This document shows positions 1-7,108 of a stretch of DNA of 7,958 nt, one piece after another; within the stretch, counting starts at the first letter, position 1, and each line of letters starts with the position of its first letter. The stretch is from positions 1-7,958 of the forward strand of contig JAUWZC010000096.1 in NCBI GenBank assembly GCA_030615565.1, read 5' to 3'. A model generated the notes under the pieces. It searched no databases, was not told where the DNA came from, and was given only the letters and a program-made list of their open reading frames with translations. The position numbers and the translations under genes are program-made. The stretch is from Desulfobacteraceae bacterium (GTDB lineage: Bacteria; Desulfobacterota; DSM-4660; Desulfatiglandales; B25-G16).

Positions 1-166
1 TAGCAAAGATAACAGGCCATCCACTCTTTCTGAATGTCCTCGTAAGTTCCTTTATAGGATTCACAATTGCCCTGGCATAGGGGGTTATCTTTAGATTACG
101 TCGAGGATCAAAATAATCCTTAACCATATCTATAACCAAGAGTGCTGGAGTATTCTTTGTTATCAT
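1..166 (-). CDS. Isochorismatase/nicotinamidase-like cysteine hydrolase, N-terminal fragment
   Basis: An open reading frame on the - strand starts at ATG 166-164 and runs off the left edge, so only the first 55 residues are visible. They contain PALLVIDMVKDYFDP, the classic first strand of the isochorismatase-like fold; Asp13 (VID) matches the catalytic Asp and Asp17 the conserved Asp of the QNDF-type motif. Residues 36-55 (ending SGWPVIFA) match the helix-strand that follows in this family, where R.AGWPVIF is common. The catalytic Lys and Cys would lie outside the window, so the substrate (nicotinamide, isochorismate, ureidoacrylate or other) cannot be assigned. ATG at 166 fits usual family N-termini; an in-frame ATG at 193-191 would add nine residues, and both have weak ribosome binding sites. 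The gene is divergent from ppsA and needs no functional link to it. Confidence 0.8.
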   Translation of the reverse strand, partial: MITKNTPALLVIDMVKDYFDPRRNLKITPYARAIVNPIKELTRTFRKSGWPVIFA

Positions 167-280
167 TGTAAAGAATCCACGCCCAGAGGACATGGTTTTC
201 CAAGACGCAATAAATGTTTTTCCTCTTATAGACAGATTTTTCCGCAAATGATGTGCCATTTGTAGACCATTTTTTCCAAA

Positions 281-310
281 TTGACAACATCTTCTTTTTA
301 GTGATATACA
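281..310 (+). promoter_or_regulatory. Candidate sigma70-type promoter for ppsA-fabF
   Basis: A perfect -35 box TTGACA (281-286) is followed after 18 bases by TATACA (305-310), which has a TGA extended -10 element just before it (302-304). Transcription would start near 317, giving a leader of about 45 bases before the ppsA ATG at 362. The boxes are seen directly; promoter activity is inferred. No comparably good promoter was found for the divergent hydrolase gene: TATAAG on the - strand (230-225) lacks a convincing -35. Confidence 0.65.
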
Positions 311-361
311 AAAACAACCATCCATAATGCCCTCAATAGCCCTTAATAAAAGGAGACTGCC

Positions 362-2800
362 ATGGCACTGAAAAGAGAAAAAAAGCTTATCCTCTGGTTT
401 GATGAGATCAGTATAGGTGATGTCCCACTTGTAGGAGGAAAGAACGCATCCCTTGGAGAGATGTATCAGAAACTAACCTCTAAAGGAGTAAATATCCCAG
501 GGGGATTTGCCATCACTGCCTATGCCTACCGCTACCTTATCAAAGAGGCTAACATAGAAGAGGCTATAAAGGATGCCTTAGCTGGACTCAATACCCATGA
601 TATGGGTAACTTGCAGGAAAGAGGAGAGCGGGTACGCTCTATAATAAGAAATACTGAGTTCCCCCCTGATCTCACAGATGCCATATTAGATGGTTACGGA
701 AAAATGGAGCAAAGATATACAAAAGGAGTTGATGTAGCGGTTCGGTCTTCTGCAACAGCAGAGGATCTTCCTGATGCATCCTTTGCAGGACAGCAGGAGA
801 CCTTCCTTAATATCAGAGAAGAAGATCCCCTGATTAATGCATGCAAACGCTGCTTTGCATCCCTTTTTACAAACCGCGCTATCTCTTATAGGCACGACAA
901 AGGCTTTGGTCAGTTTGATGTGTATCTCTCTATTGCAATACAGAAGATGATCAGGAGTGATAAGGCATCTGCAGGTGTTACCTTCTCTATTGACACTGAG
1001 ACAGGCTTTAAAGATGCGGTCTTTATCACCGCCTCCTGGGGTCTTGGAGAAAACGTGGTAAAGGGTGCAGTTAACCCAGATGACTACTATGTATTTAAAC
1101 CAACCCTTAAAGAGGGAAAGCGACCCATTGTAGGAAAACGTGTGGGAAGCAAAGACATAAAGATGATCTATACCGATGACCCCAATGAGCCCACAAAGGA
1201 CATCAAGACCACCCTGGAAGAGAAACAGAGCTTTACACTTACAGATGATGAGATCCTTACCCTTGCAAAATGGACATGTATCATAGAGGATCACTATGAA
1301 AAACCCATGGACATTGAATGGGCAAAGGATGGAGCTGAGGGTGAGCTCTTTATAGTGCAGGCAAGACCAGAGACAGTACATTCCCAGCAGAGTAAAAAAA
1401 CCATTGAAACCTATATTCTCAAAGAAACCGGCCCTGTTATCCTCACTGGCCAGGCAGTAGGAACCAAGATAGGCCAGGGGCTAGCCCATATCATAGAAGA
1501 TAGTGCCCATATTGGTGAGTTTAAAGCCGATGAGGTACTTGTTACCACTATGACCGATCCTGACTGGGAGCCTATCATGAAGATAGCCTCTGGTATTGTA
1601 ACAAACAAGGGAGGCCGTACCTGCCATGCTGCTATCATCTCAAGGGAGCTCGGGGTTCCCTGTATCATTGGAACAGAGCATGCAACTGAAAAACTATCCA
1701 CCGGACAACACATTACCATCTCATGTGCCCAGGGTGAGACCGGCTATATCTATGAGGGTCTACTTAAATTTGATATTGAAAGGCTTGACCTTGAAAACAT
1801 CCCCAAGACCAAGACAAAGATCATGATGAATGTGGGTATCCCTGAGAGGGCATTCATGGATGGCCAGATCCCTAATGATGGGGTTGGGCTTGCCAGAGAA
1901 GAATTCATTATAAATTCCCACATAGGAATCCATCCCCTTGCCCTAATACATTATGATGAGCTAAAGGAGAAGGGAAAACAGGACCCTGAAATAAAGGAGA
2001 TCGTTAAAAGAATAGATGAGATGACTGCTGGTTATCCTGGAGATAAAAAGGAATTCTTTATCAATAAACTATCTCAGGGCATTGGCAGGATTGCAGCAGG
2101 TTTCTACCCCAATGATGTCATCGTTAGGCTGTCTGATTTCAAGACCAATGAATATGCCAACCTCATTGGAGGGCATCTCTATGAACCAGTAGAGAGCAAT
2201 CCCATGATAGGATGGAGAGGGGCCTCCAGGTATTATGATGAAAAATTCAAAGAGGCATTTGGCTTAGAGTGCAAGGCAATCCTAAAGGCAAGAGATGAGA
2301 TGGGACTTACCAATATAAAGGTTATGGTCCCCTTTTGCAGGACACCTGAGGAAGGCAAGAAGGTCATTGATACCATGGCTGAGTTTGGCCTCATTCAGGG
2401 AGAAAATGCCCTGGAGTTCTATGTAATGTGTGAGATCCCCAGCAATGTCATTGTAGCTGATAGATTCGCTGATATCTTTGATGGATTCTCCATTGGCTCA
2501 AATGACCTCACCCAGTTAACCCTGGGCCTGGACAGAGACAGTGACCTGGTCTCTCACATATTTGATGAAAGAAACGATGCAGTAAAGGCAATGGTAAAAC
2601 AGGTTATTGATGTTGCAAAAAGGAGGGGAATAAAGATAGGGATCTGTGGTCAGGCACCCAGTGATTTCCCAGAATTTGCAACCTTTCTTGTAGAATGTGG
2701 CATCGACTCAATAAGCCTTATACCTGACACAGTTGTTAAAACACGGCTTGCCATTGCTAAAAAAGAGGAGGAGATGGGGGTAAAGGCGGATGAAGGGTAG
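362..2800 (+). CDS. ppsA: Phosphoenolpyruvate synthase (pyruvate, water dikinase)
   Basis: This cytoplasmic enzyme converts pyruvate, ATP and water to PEP, AMP and phosphate, the entry to gluconeogenesis from pyruvate. The 812 residues show the full three-domain order. The N-terminal ATP-grasp/pyruvate-binding domain (about 15-340) has GGKNASLGEM at 25-34, RSSATAEDLPDASFAGQQET from Arg128, and ends near QARPET at 333. The phosphohistidine swivel domain (about 375-465) has GGRTCHAAIISRELGVP with His422 as the phosphorylated residue (His421 in E. coli). The C-terminal TIM barrel (about 490-795) has NPMIGWRGASRYY, a CEIPSN motif, GSNDLTQLTLGLDRD and GICGQAPSD with the catalytic Cys762. Length is close to E. 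coli PpsA (792). The GICGQ.PSD and RTCHAAI signatures favour PEP synthase over pyruvate phosphate dikinase. The start is supported by AGGAG (351-355) six bases upstream. fabF follows after 10 bases, probably on the same transcript. Confidence 0.96.
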   Translation: MALKREKKLILWFDEISIGDVPLVGGKNASLGEMYQKLTSKGVNIPGGFAITAYAYRYLIKEANIEEAIKDALAGLNTHDMGNLQERGERVRSIIRNTEFPPDLTDAILDGYGKMEQRYTKGVDVAVRSSATAEDLPDASFAGQQETFLNIREEDPLINACKRCFASLFTNRAISYRHDKGFGQFDVYLSIAIQKMIRSDKASAGVTFSIDTETGFKDAVFITASWGLGENVVKGAVNPDDYYVFKPTLKEGKRPIVGKRVGSKDIKMIYTDDPNEPTKDIKTTLEEKQSFTLTDDEILTLAKWTCIIEDHYEKPMDIEWAKDGAEGELFIVQARPETVHSQQSKKTIETYILKETGPVILTGQAVGTKIGQGLAHIIEDSAHIGEFKADEVLVTTMTDPDWEPIMKIASGIVTNKGGRTCHAAIISRELGVPCIIGTEHATEKLSTGQHITISCAQGETGYIYEGLLKFDIERLDLENIPKTKTKIMMNVGIPERAFMDGQIPNDGVGLAREEFIINSHIGIHPLALIHYDELKEKGKQDPEIKEIVKRIDEMTAGYPGDKKEFFINKLSQGIGRIAAGFYPNDVIVRLSDFKTNEYANLIGGHLYEPVESNPMIGWRGASRYYDEKFKEAFGLECKAILKARDEMGLTNIKVMVPFCRTPEEGKKVIDTMAEFGLIQGENALEFYVMCEIPSNVIVADRFADIFDGFSIGSNDLTQLTLGLDRDSDLVSHIFDERNDAVKAMVKQVIDVAKRRGIKIGICGQAPSDFPEFATFLVECGIDSISLIPDTVVKTRLAIAKKEEEMGVKADEG

Positions 2801-2810
2801 GAAATAGAAA

Positions 2811-4052
2811 GTGACAAGGAGAATTGTTATTACAGGTATGGGAGCTGTAACTCCCTTGGCTGTTGGCGTAGAGGAAAGCTGGAAAAAGTTATGCGCTGGC
2901 GAGTCTGGAATAAAAAACATTACCCAATTCGATGCCTCTTCTTTAAAATGTCAGGTAGCAGGTGAGGTAAGAGACTTTTTTGCAGAAGATTTTTTAAGAC
3001 CAAAAAAGATTAGGAGAGCCGATCGCTTTGTACACTTCCTTCTGGCTGCAACAAAGATGGCCATGGAGGATGGCCAGTTAAAAATCGACCCTGAGGAGGA
3101 ATATAGGACAGGGATAATAGCTGCTACTGCGATTGGTTCCTGCAAAACCTTTGAGTCAAACCATGAACTCATTGTACAAGGGCACATGGAAAAAGTTACT
3201 CCATACATGGTAATCAACCTTTCTGCTAATACTGCTGCAGGTGAGATGGCAGTTATGTGCGGGGCTCGAGGGCCCCACCATTTCCTTCAAGAGGCCTGTT
3301 CAGCAGGATCAAATGCAATAGGTCTGGGATTCAGAGCAATTAAATATGGAGAGGCTGAAGTAATGATTGTGGGTGGATCTGACGCTGGTATTAGCCCTAC
3401 CTTAATGGCAAGTCTTGATAACCTCGGTGCAATAGCAACCTCTTGGAATGATCAACCTCAGAGGTCAAGCAGGCCCTTTGATAAAAAGAGAAATGGTTTT
3501 GTCACCAGCGAGGGGTCAGGAATCCTCATTTTAGAAGAGCTTGAGCATGCAAAAGGCCGTGGAGCAAAAATTTATGCAGAAATATTGGGCTACGGTTCTA
3601 CCTGTGATGCTTATCATGCAGTTGCACCCCTGCCAAGCGGGGAAAGTGCTATGAAATGTATGGAACTCAGTATTGAAGAAGCTGGGATTAAGCCAGAGCA
3701 AATAAAGTATATAAACGCCCATGGAACATCTACAATGGCAAATGATGAAACAGAAACCGTTGCAATAAAGAATCTATTTGGACCAAGAGCAAAAGAGATC
3801 ATGATAAGTGCTAATAAATCGATGATAGGCCATATGTGGGGAGCTGCTGGTGCTGTAGAAGGGATCTTTACAGCAAAAAGCTTACAAGAAGGTATAATAT
3901 CTCCAACTATTAATTTGGATGAGCCTGATCCCAAATGTGATTTAGACTATGTCCCTCATCAAGCCCGGCGCTCAGATATAAGATTTGCCCTTTCAAATTC
4001 ATTCGGCTTCGGAGGCATAAACGCAAGCATTGTTTTTAAGAAATATGATTAA
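2811..4052 (+). CDS. fabF: 3-oxoacyl-[acyl-carrier-protein] synthase II (FabF-type KAS)
   Basis: This thiolase-fold enzyme condenses malonyl-ACP with acyl-ACP in fatty acid chain elongation. The 413 residues match FabF in length and register: nucleophile Cys163 (EACSAGSNAIG), His304 (NAHGTST), Lys336 and His341 (NKSMIGHMWGAAGAVEG), gating-loop Ile108 and the NSFGFGG loop (396-402) with Phe400. The N-terminus RRIVITGMGAVTPL is the standard first strand, which fixes the GTG start at 2811; AGGA (2799-2802), overlapping the ppsA stop codon, lies 8 bases upstream. The next in-frame ATG (residue 10) would destroy the first strand. Deviations from common FabF are EAC instead of TAC before the nucleophile, HGTSTMAND instead of HGTSTPxND, and GGIN instead of GGTN. 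The catalytic triad is intact, so it should condense, but it could be a specialised KAS rather than the main FabF. No acpP, fabG or fabD lies nearby. Confidence 0.9.
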   Translation: MTRRIVITGMGAVTPLAVGVEESWKKLCAGESGIKNITQFDASSLKCQVAGEVRDFFAEDFLRPKKIRRADRFVHFLLAATKMAMEDGQLKIDPEEEYRTGIIAATAIGSCKTFESNHELIVQGHMEKVTPYMVINLSANTAAGEMAVMCGARGPHHFLQEACSAGSNAIGLGFRAIKYGEAEVMIVGGSDAGISPTLMASLDNLGAIATSWNDQPQRSSRPFDKKRNGFVTSEGSGILILEELEHAKGRGAKIYAEILGYGSTCDAYHAVAPLPSGESAMKCMELSIEEAGIKPEQIKYINAHGTSTMANDETETVAIKNLFGPRAKEIMISANKSMIGHMWGAAGAVEGIFTAKSLQEGIISPTINLDEPDPKCDLDYVPHQARRSDIRFALSNSFGFGGINASIVFKKYD

Positions 4053-4099
4053 ACCTTCCTTTCCAAGCCCTTCTTGAGAGAAACCTATAACTAAATTCC

Positions 4100-4141
4100 T
4101 TGACATAGATTTTTTTATTTCTTAATTTCCATTTTTATAAT
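4100..4141 (+). promoter_or_regulatory. Candidate promoter region of ilvE
   Basis: The AT-rich gap upstream of ilvE contains a perfect TTGACA (4100-4105) and a perfect TATAAT (4136-4141), but 30 bases apart, too far for one classical promoter. TTGACA could pair with TAATTT (4123-4128, 17-base spacer), or TATAAT could work with a poor -35 (TTTATT, 4114-4119, 16-base spacer). The second arrangement would start transcription near 4148, about 45 bases before the ilvE ATG. No terminator hairpin is visible after fabF, so read-through from ppsA-fabF is also possible. Confidence 0.4.
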
Positions 4142-4191
4142 ACACATTAATTGACTTAATAACTGATAATTATTTGAAAAAGGGGAGTAGC

Positions 4192-5259
4192 ATGGAAATT
4201 ACCATTAACTTAGCGATCAAGAAGAAGGAGAAACCAACCGATGAATCCAAACTTGGCTTTGGTCAAACATTTACCGATCATATGCTCCTTATCGACTATG
4301 ATACAAATAGAGGTTGGCATAACGCCAGAATAGAGCCTTACGGCGTACTCAAGCTTGATCCGGCTGCTGTTTGTCTCCATTATGGACAAGAGATCTTTGA
4401 GGGTCTCAAGGCCTATTACGGCAAAGATGGTGGGATATACCTCTTTAGGGCAGCCGATAATTTTAAGAGACTTAACTATTCGGCAAGAAGGGTATGTATG
4501 CCCGAGCTTGATATAGAGCTAGCCATGGAAGCCTTAAAAAAGCTGATCCTCATTGACAGGGAATGGATTCCTAAAACTCGCGGAACCTCCCTCTATATTA
4601 GGCCTACGATGATTGCAACCGAGCCATTCTTAGGTGTTAGGCCGGCAAATAAATATATATTTTACATTATTATAGGACCTGTTGGATCTTATTATCCTGA
4701 GGGACTGAATCCAGTAAAAATTTATGTAGAGAGTAAATACGTCAGGGCTGTCCCTGGCGGTACTGGAGAAGTTAAAACAGGAGGCAACTATGCAGCCAGC
4801 TTGCTAGCAGCAGAAGAGGCCAAAAAAAAGGGTTTCACTCAAGTTCTCTGGCTGGATGGATGTGAAAAGATGTGGGTAGAAGAGGTGGGAACCATGAATA
4901 TGTTTTTTGTTATAGATGATGAGGTCATAACTCCCTCTCTAACAGGAACCGTTTTAAAGGGTATCACCAGAGATTCTGTAATCAAGATAGTCAGGAATTG
5001 GGGTTTGAAGATAAAAGAGAAATCAGTTTCTATCAATGAAGTCCTTGCTGCTGCCAGTAGTGGTCATCTTAAGGAGGCCTTTGGGACTGGAACCGCAGCT
5101 GTTATATCACCAGTCGGACAAATAACATATAAGGATAAAGATTATATTATAGCCAGCGGTAAGATGGGCGAAGTATCACAAAAACTGTACGATGAGATTG
5201 TAGATATCCAGTATGCGGAAAAGCCAGATCCTTATGGTTGGACAGAAAAGATAGGATAG
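4192..5259 (+). CDS. ilvE: Branched-chain amino acid aminotransferase (PLP fold type IV)
   Basis: This enzyme interconverts leucine, isoleucine and valine with their 2-oxo acids using glutamate/2-oxoglutarate, the last step of branched-chain amino acid synthesis. The 355 residues match the longer 'class II' IlvE subfamily. Seen are LHYGQEIFEGLKAYYGKDG, FRAADNFKRLNYSARRVCMP, SLYIRPTMIATEPFLGV, and VKTGGNYAASLLAAEEA with the PLP-binding Lys195. WVEEVGTMNMFFV follows, with Glu231 the likely partner of the pyridine nitrogen, then SLTGTVLKGITRDSV and EAFGTGTAAVISPVG. The C-terminus DPYGWTEKI is typical. ATG 4192 is preferred because AGGGGAG (4181-4187) lies four bases upstream; an in-frame TTG at 4174 would add six residues overlapping that site. 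The gene is flanked by a promoter-like gap and a mobile-type repeat, so it is probably its own unit. Confidence 0.94.
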   Translation: MEITINLAIKKKEKPTDESKLGFGQTFTDHMLLIDYDTNRGWHNARIEPYGVLKLDPAAVCLHYGQEIFEGLKAYYGKDGGIYLFRAADNFKRLNYSARRVCMPELDIELAMEALKKLILIDREWIPKTRGTSLYIRPTMIATEPFLGVRPANKYIFYIIIGPVGSYYPEGLNPVKIYVESKYVRAVPGGTGEVKTGGNYAASLLAAEEAKKKGFTQVLWLDGCEKMWVEEVGTMNMFFVIDDEVITPSLTGTVLKGITRDSVIKIVRNWGLKIKEKSVSINEVLAAASSGHLKEAFGTGTAAVISPVGQITYKDKDYIIASGKMGEVSQKLYDEIVDIQYAEKPDPYGWTEKIG

Positions 5260-5354
5260 GGCCAGGCACAAATCAAATTTCGTGAAAAATTCGCTGATTT
5301 TCCTGCATTCGGTGGGATAGAGATTCTAAATGTAAAAAAATAGTGCTACCAACC

Positions 5355-5511
5355 TTGATGAACTCGTAAAAGGTCAAAAATGGGACGGCAAAGTAAAAAG
5401 CTCCAAATGCAAGGCTTGCGAATCTTGCGGAATGAGGCGTACTTACCAGTACGCCGCAATGGCGAAAGATGAAGCGTAACGCAGCAGTTGGACTTTTCAT
5501 GAAGCCGTCAA
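5355..5511. repeat. MITE-like hairpin repeat with terminal inverted repeats
   Basis: The ends form an imperfect 21-base terminal inverted repeat: 5355-5375 (begins TTGATGAACTCG) against 5491-5511 (ends GAAGCCGTCAA on the + strand), with about two thirds of positions matching. The centre is a perfect 8-bp stem, GGCGTACT (5436-5443) and AGTACGCC (5448-5455), with a 4-base loop. Additional pairs are TTGC (5425-5428) with GCAA (5456-5459), ATCTT (5422-5426) with AAGAT (5466-5470), and AAAAG-c-TCCAA (5396-5406) with TTGGACTTTT (5488-5497), so the whole element can fold into a long hairpin. A 7-bp direct repeat CAACCTT lies at both ends (5350-5356 and 5509-5515) and could be a target duplication. 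I recall similar intergenic repeats from deltaproteobacterial genomes. No transposase is encoded. A 84-codon - strand frame across it is a by-product of the repeat. Confidence 0.75.
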
Positions 5512-5550
5512 CCTTAAATCTATCCAAATCCCCAAATACCTATCAAGGAC

Positions 5551-6447
5551 ATGATAAAATATAGCTCCTATAGAAAGAAATCCCTCTTTAAAACAAGGGG
5601 ATTTGACATATGTTGTTTCTTATTCGTTGCTCTGATTATATCAATTATTGCCCTTTACTTTACTAACAAGGATTTTGCCATCGAGTTAAGGCAGGTTCAA
5701 CAGCCTAAACCAAATCTATTTTATATAGGGATCGATGTGTCTCAAACTATTAAGCCAGGTGTTCTTGCTGATTTTAAGGATGCCCTTATCCTACGGCTAA
5801 AGAATTTTACTGGAGAAAAGAAAGTTTCCTACCATGTTTCGCTCTTCGGGTCCCCAGGTTGTGGAAAGGAGGCTATCGTTGATATAGTTTCAACTCGATC
5901 GCCAGAAGATCCTTCCTCTTTCAGCCAGAGGGTTGAGAAAAAAATTAAGCAGATATCTATAGCTAGAAAGGTAAAAGGAGAAGAAGACACTAGACCCTTA
6001 ACCACTCCATTGTTCTGCTTTCTTGAAAAGATACTAACAGAAAGGATTGGGGAGAGGGTGATAATCTTGTCAGATCTAGTGAATGATGATAGAGGTTGCC
6101 AAAAGCAATATTCCTTTCCTTTAAAAGTAATAACAAAATTTGGCATAAATAAAGAGGGCCAGATTATTTTTTTCTACCCTAAACCTCATTTCCCAGGTAG
6201 ATATAATACCCCTGATATCTATAAAAAATTGATTAGCAAGCAGGAAGATTTTATAAAGGAAATGAGGAAACTTAGCAGTAAAGGTAAGGTTAGAGTATTT
6301 TTTTACCATATTCCAGATGATCCTCAGAAAAGACTACCTTTTTTGAGATCGAAATTACAAAATTCTATACCGGCAACTACTTTTGAGGTTATCTGGGAAA
6401 GAGTCTCTAAAATGATTGATACTATCATCTGTGCTGTGAGAGGCTAA
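5551..6447 (+). CDS. Membrane-anchored protein with a von Willebrand factor A-like domain, function unknown
   Basis: I do not recognise a named family. The 298 residues begin with a basic stretch (residues 1-16: YRKK, KTR), followed by one hydrophobic segment at about 20-37 (ICCFLFVALIISIIALYF). That suggests an uncleaved N-in anchor with the rest in the periplasm. From about 56 the pattern resembles a vWA Rossmann fold: LFYIGIDVSQT gives a MIDAS-like DxSxT (Asp62, Ser64, Thr66), then FKDALILRL as helix 1. RPLTTPLFCFLEKIL may supply the MIDAS Thr (151 or 152), and GERVIILSDL the late Asp175. The C-terminal third (about 230-298) is lysine-rich and helical. ATG 5551 is the only plausible start, because an in-frame stop lies at 5515-5517. 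AAGGA (5545-5549) is only one base from the ATG, so initiation looks weak. The thymidylate synthase gene follows after 4 bases. The vWA assignment is a motif inference. Confidence 0.7.
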   Translation: MIKYSSYRKKSLFKTRGFDICCFLFVALIISIIALYFTNKDFAIELRQVQQPKPNLFYIGIDVSQTIKPGVLADFKDALILRLKNFTGEKKVSYHVSLFGSPGCGKEAIVDIVSTRSPEDPSSFSQRVEKKIKQISIARKVKGEEDTRPLTTPLFCFLEKILTERIGERVIILSDLVNDDRGCQKQYSFPLKVITKFGINKEGQIIFFYPKPHFPGRYNTPDIYKKLISKQEDFIKEMRKLSSKGKVRVFFYHIPDDPQKRLPFLRSKLQNSIPATTFEVIWERVSKMIDTIICAVRG

Positions 6448-6451
6448 AAAA

Positions 6452-7108
6452 ATGCACCTTGAATTTATCAAGGCAAGGGATTTACCGGATGCCTGGTTTC
6501 AGTGTGTTTACCAGATACTTGAAACTGGAAGGACATACACAATAGATAGGGGAAGCTATGAGGGACAGAAGAGGCTGGAGTTTGACTATATAACCATACA
6601 TATAACATTTCCTGGTAAAAGACCACTGCTGCCTGACATCCCTCCCGCTCTTGGAATACCTAATCCTGTAGCCAATGATTACCTTGATCAATACCTTCCA
6701 TACCTTATGACCTCTACAAAAAAGGAAGGAGAAGAATACACATACGGGGAGTATCTTGAACCACAAATAAAAGAAGTTATAAAGATGTATAGGGAAGATG
6801 GCCATGGTACAAACCAGGCATATATGACAGTAGGCGATCCAAAAACACTATATCTTAGCGATCCACCCTGTCTCAGAGGGATTGATACTAGAATCAAGGA
6901 TAATAAGCTCCACTTTGTTGTGTATTTCCGATCGTGGGATCTGTGGAATGGATTTCCGGCTAATTTAGGTGCCATTCAATTATTGAAGGAGTATATGGCT
7001 GAGAGCATAGGTGTTGAAGATGGAGAAATCATAGCTGCTAGCAAAGGCCTTCATCTTTACGATTATATCTGGGAGTTAGCAAAATTACGGACTATGAAAT
7101 CAGGGTAA
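6452..7108 (+). CDS. thyA: Thymidylate synthase, short archaeal/methanogen-like type
   Basis: This enzyme is predicted to methylate dUMP to dTMP for DNA synthesis in the cytoplasm. The 218 residues are shorter than E. coli ThyA (264). The catalytic half nevertheless aligns with it without a gap at a constant offset of six: nucleophile Cys140 (DPPCLR; E. coli C146), Arg160-Ser161 (FRSWD; R166-S167), Asp163 (D169), Asn171 (N177, the residue that distinguishes dUMP from dCMP enzymes), and His201/Tyr203 (LHLYDY; H207/Y209). The N-terminal half has GRTYTIDRGSYEGQKR, which I associate with methanogen-type enzymes, and lacks the ELLWFLxGDTN block of classical ThyA. The one-carbon donor in this subfamily is not evident from the sequence. 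GAGAGG (6438-6443), eight bases before the ATG and inside the end of the upstream gene, indicates translational coupling. Family assignment is firm; the exact substrate is inferred. Confidence 0.9.
   Translation: MHLEFIKARDLPDAWFQCVYQILETGRTYTIDRGSYEGQKRLEFDYITIHITFPGKRPLLPDIPPALGIPNPVANDYLDQYLPYLMTSTKKEGEEYTYGEYLEPQIKEVIKMYREDGHGTNQAYMTVGDPKTLYLSDPPCLRGIDTRIKDNKLHFVVYFRSWDLWNGFPANLGAIQLLKEYMAESIGVEDGEIIAASKGLHLYDYIWELAKLRTMKSG

Noticed and set aside
120..317. 65-codon open frame on the - strand
   Set aside because: It overlaps the better supported hydrolase frame and the ppsA promoter, and its translation shows no family pattern.
686..1381. 231-codon open frame antisense to ppsA
   Set aside because: It lies wholly inside a clear ppsA in the opposite strand; its Cys-rich translation has no recognisable domain and no ribosome binding site was noted.
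4174..4191. Upstream TTG start of ilvE
   Set aside because: It lies before the strong AGGGGAG site that is correctly placed for ATG 4192, and the added residues are not typical of the family.
5260..5300. Terminator after ilvE
   Set aside because: AATTT/AAATT around 5277-5292 could pair but the stem is short, AT-only and not followed by a T-run.
5273..5527. 84-codon open frame on the - strand
   Set aside because: It is made mostly of the MITE-like repeat; frames like this arise because the repeat lacks stops, not because a protein is encoded.
5848..5871. Possible Walker A motif GSPGCGKE in the vWA-like protein
   Set aside because: There is no Thr/Ser after the Lys, no Walker B or other NTPase motif, and it lies in a loop after strand 2 of the vWA-like pattern.
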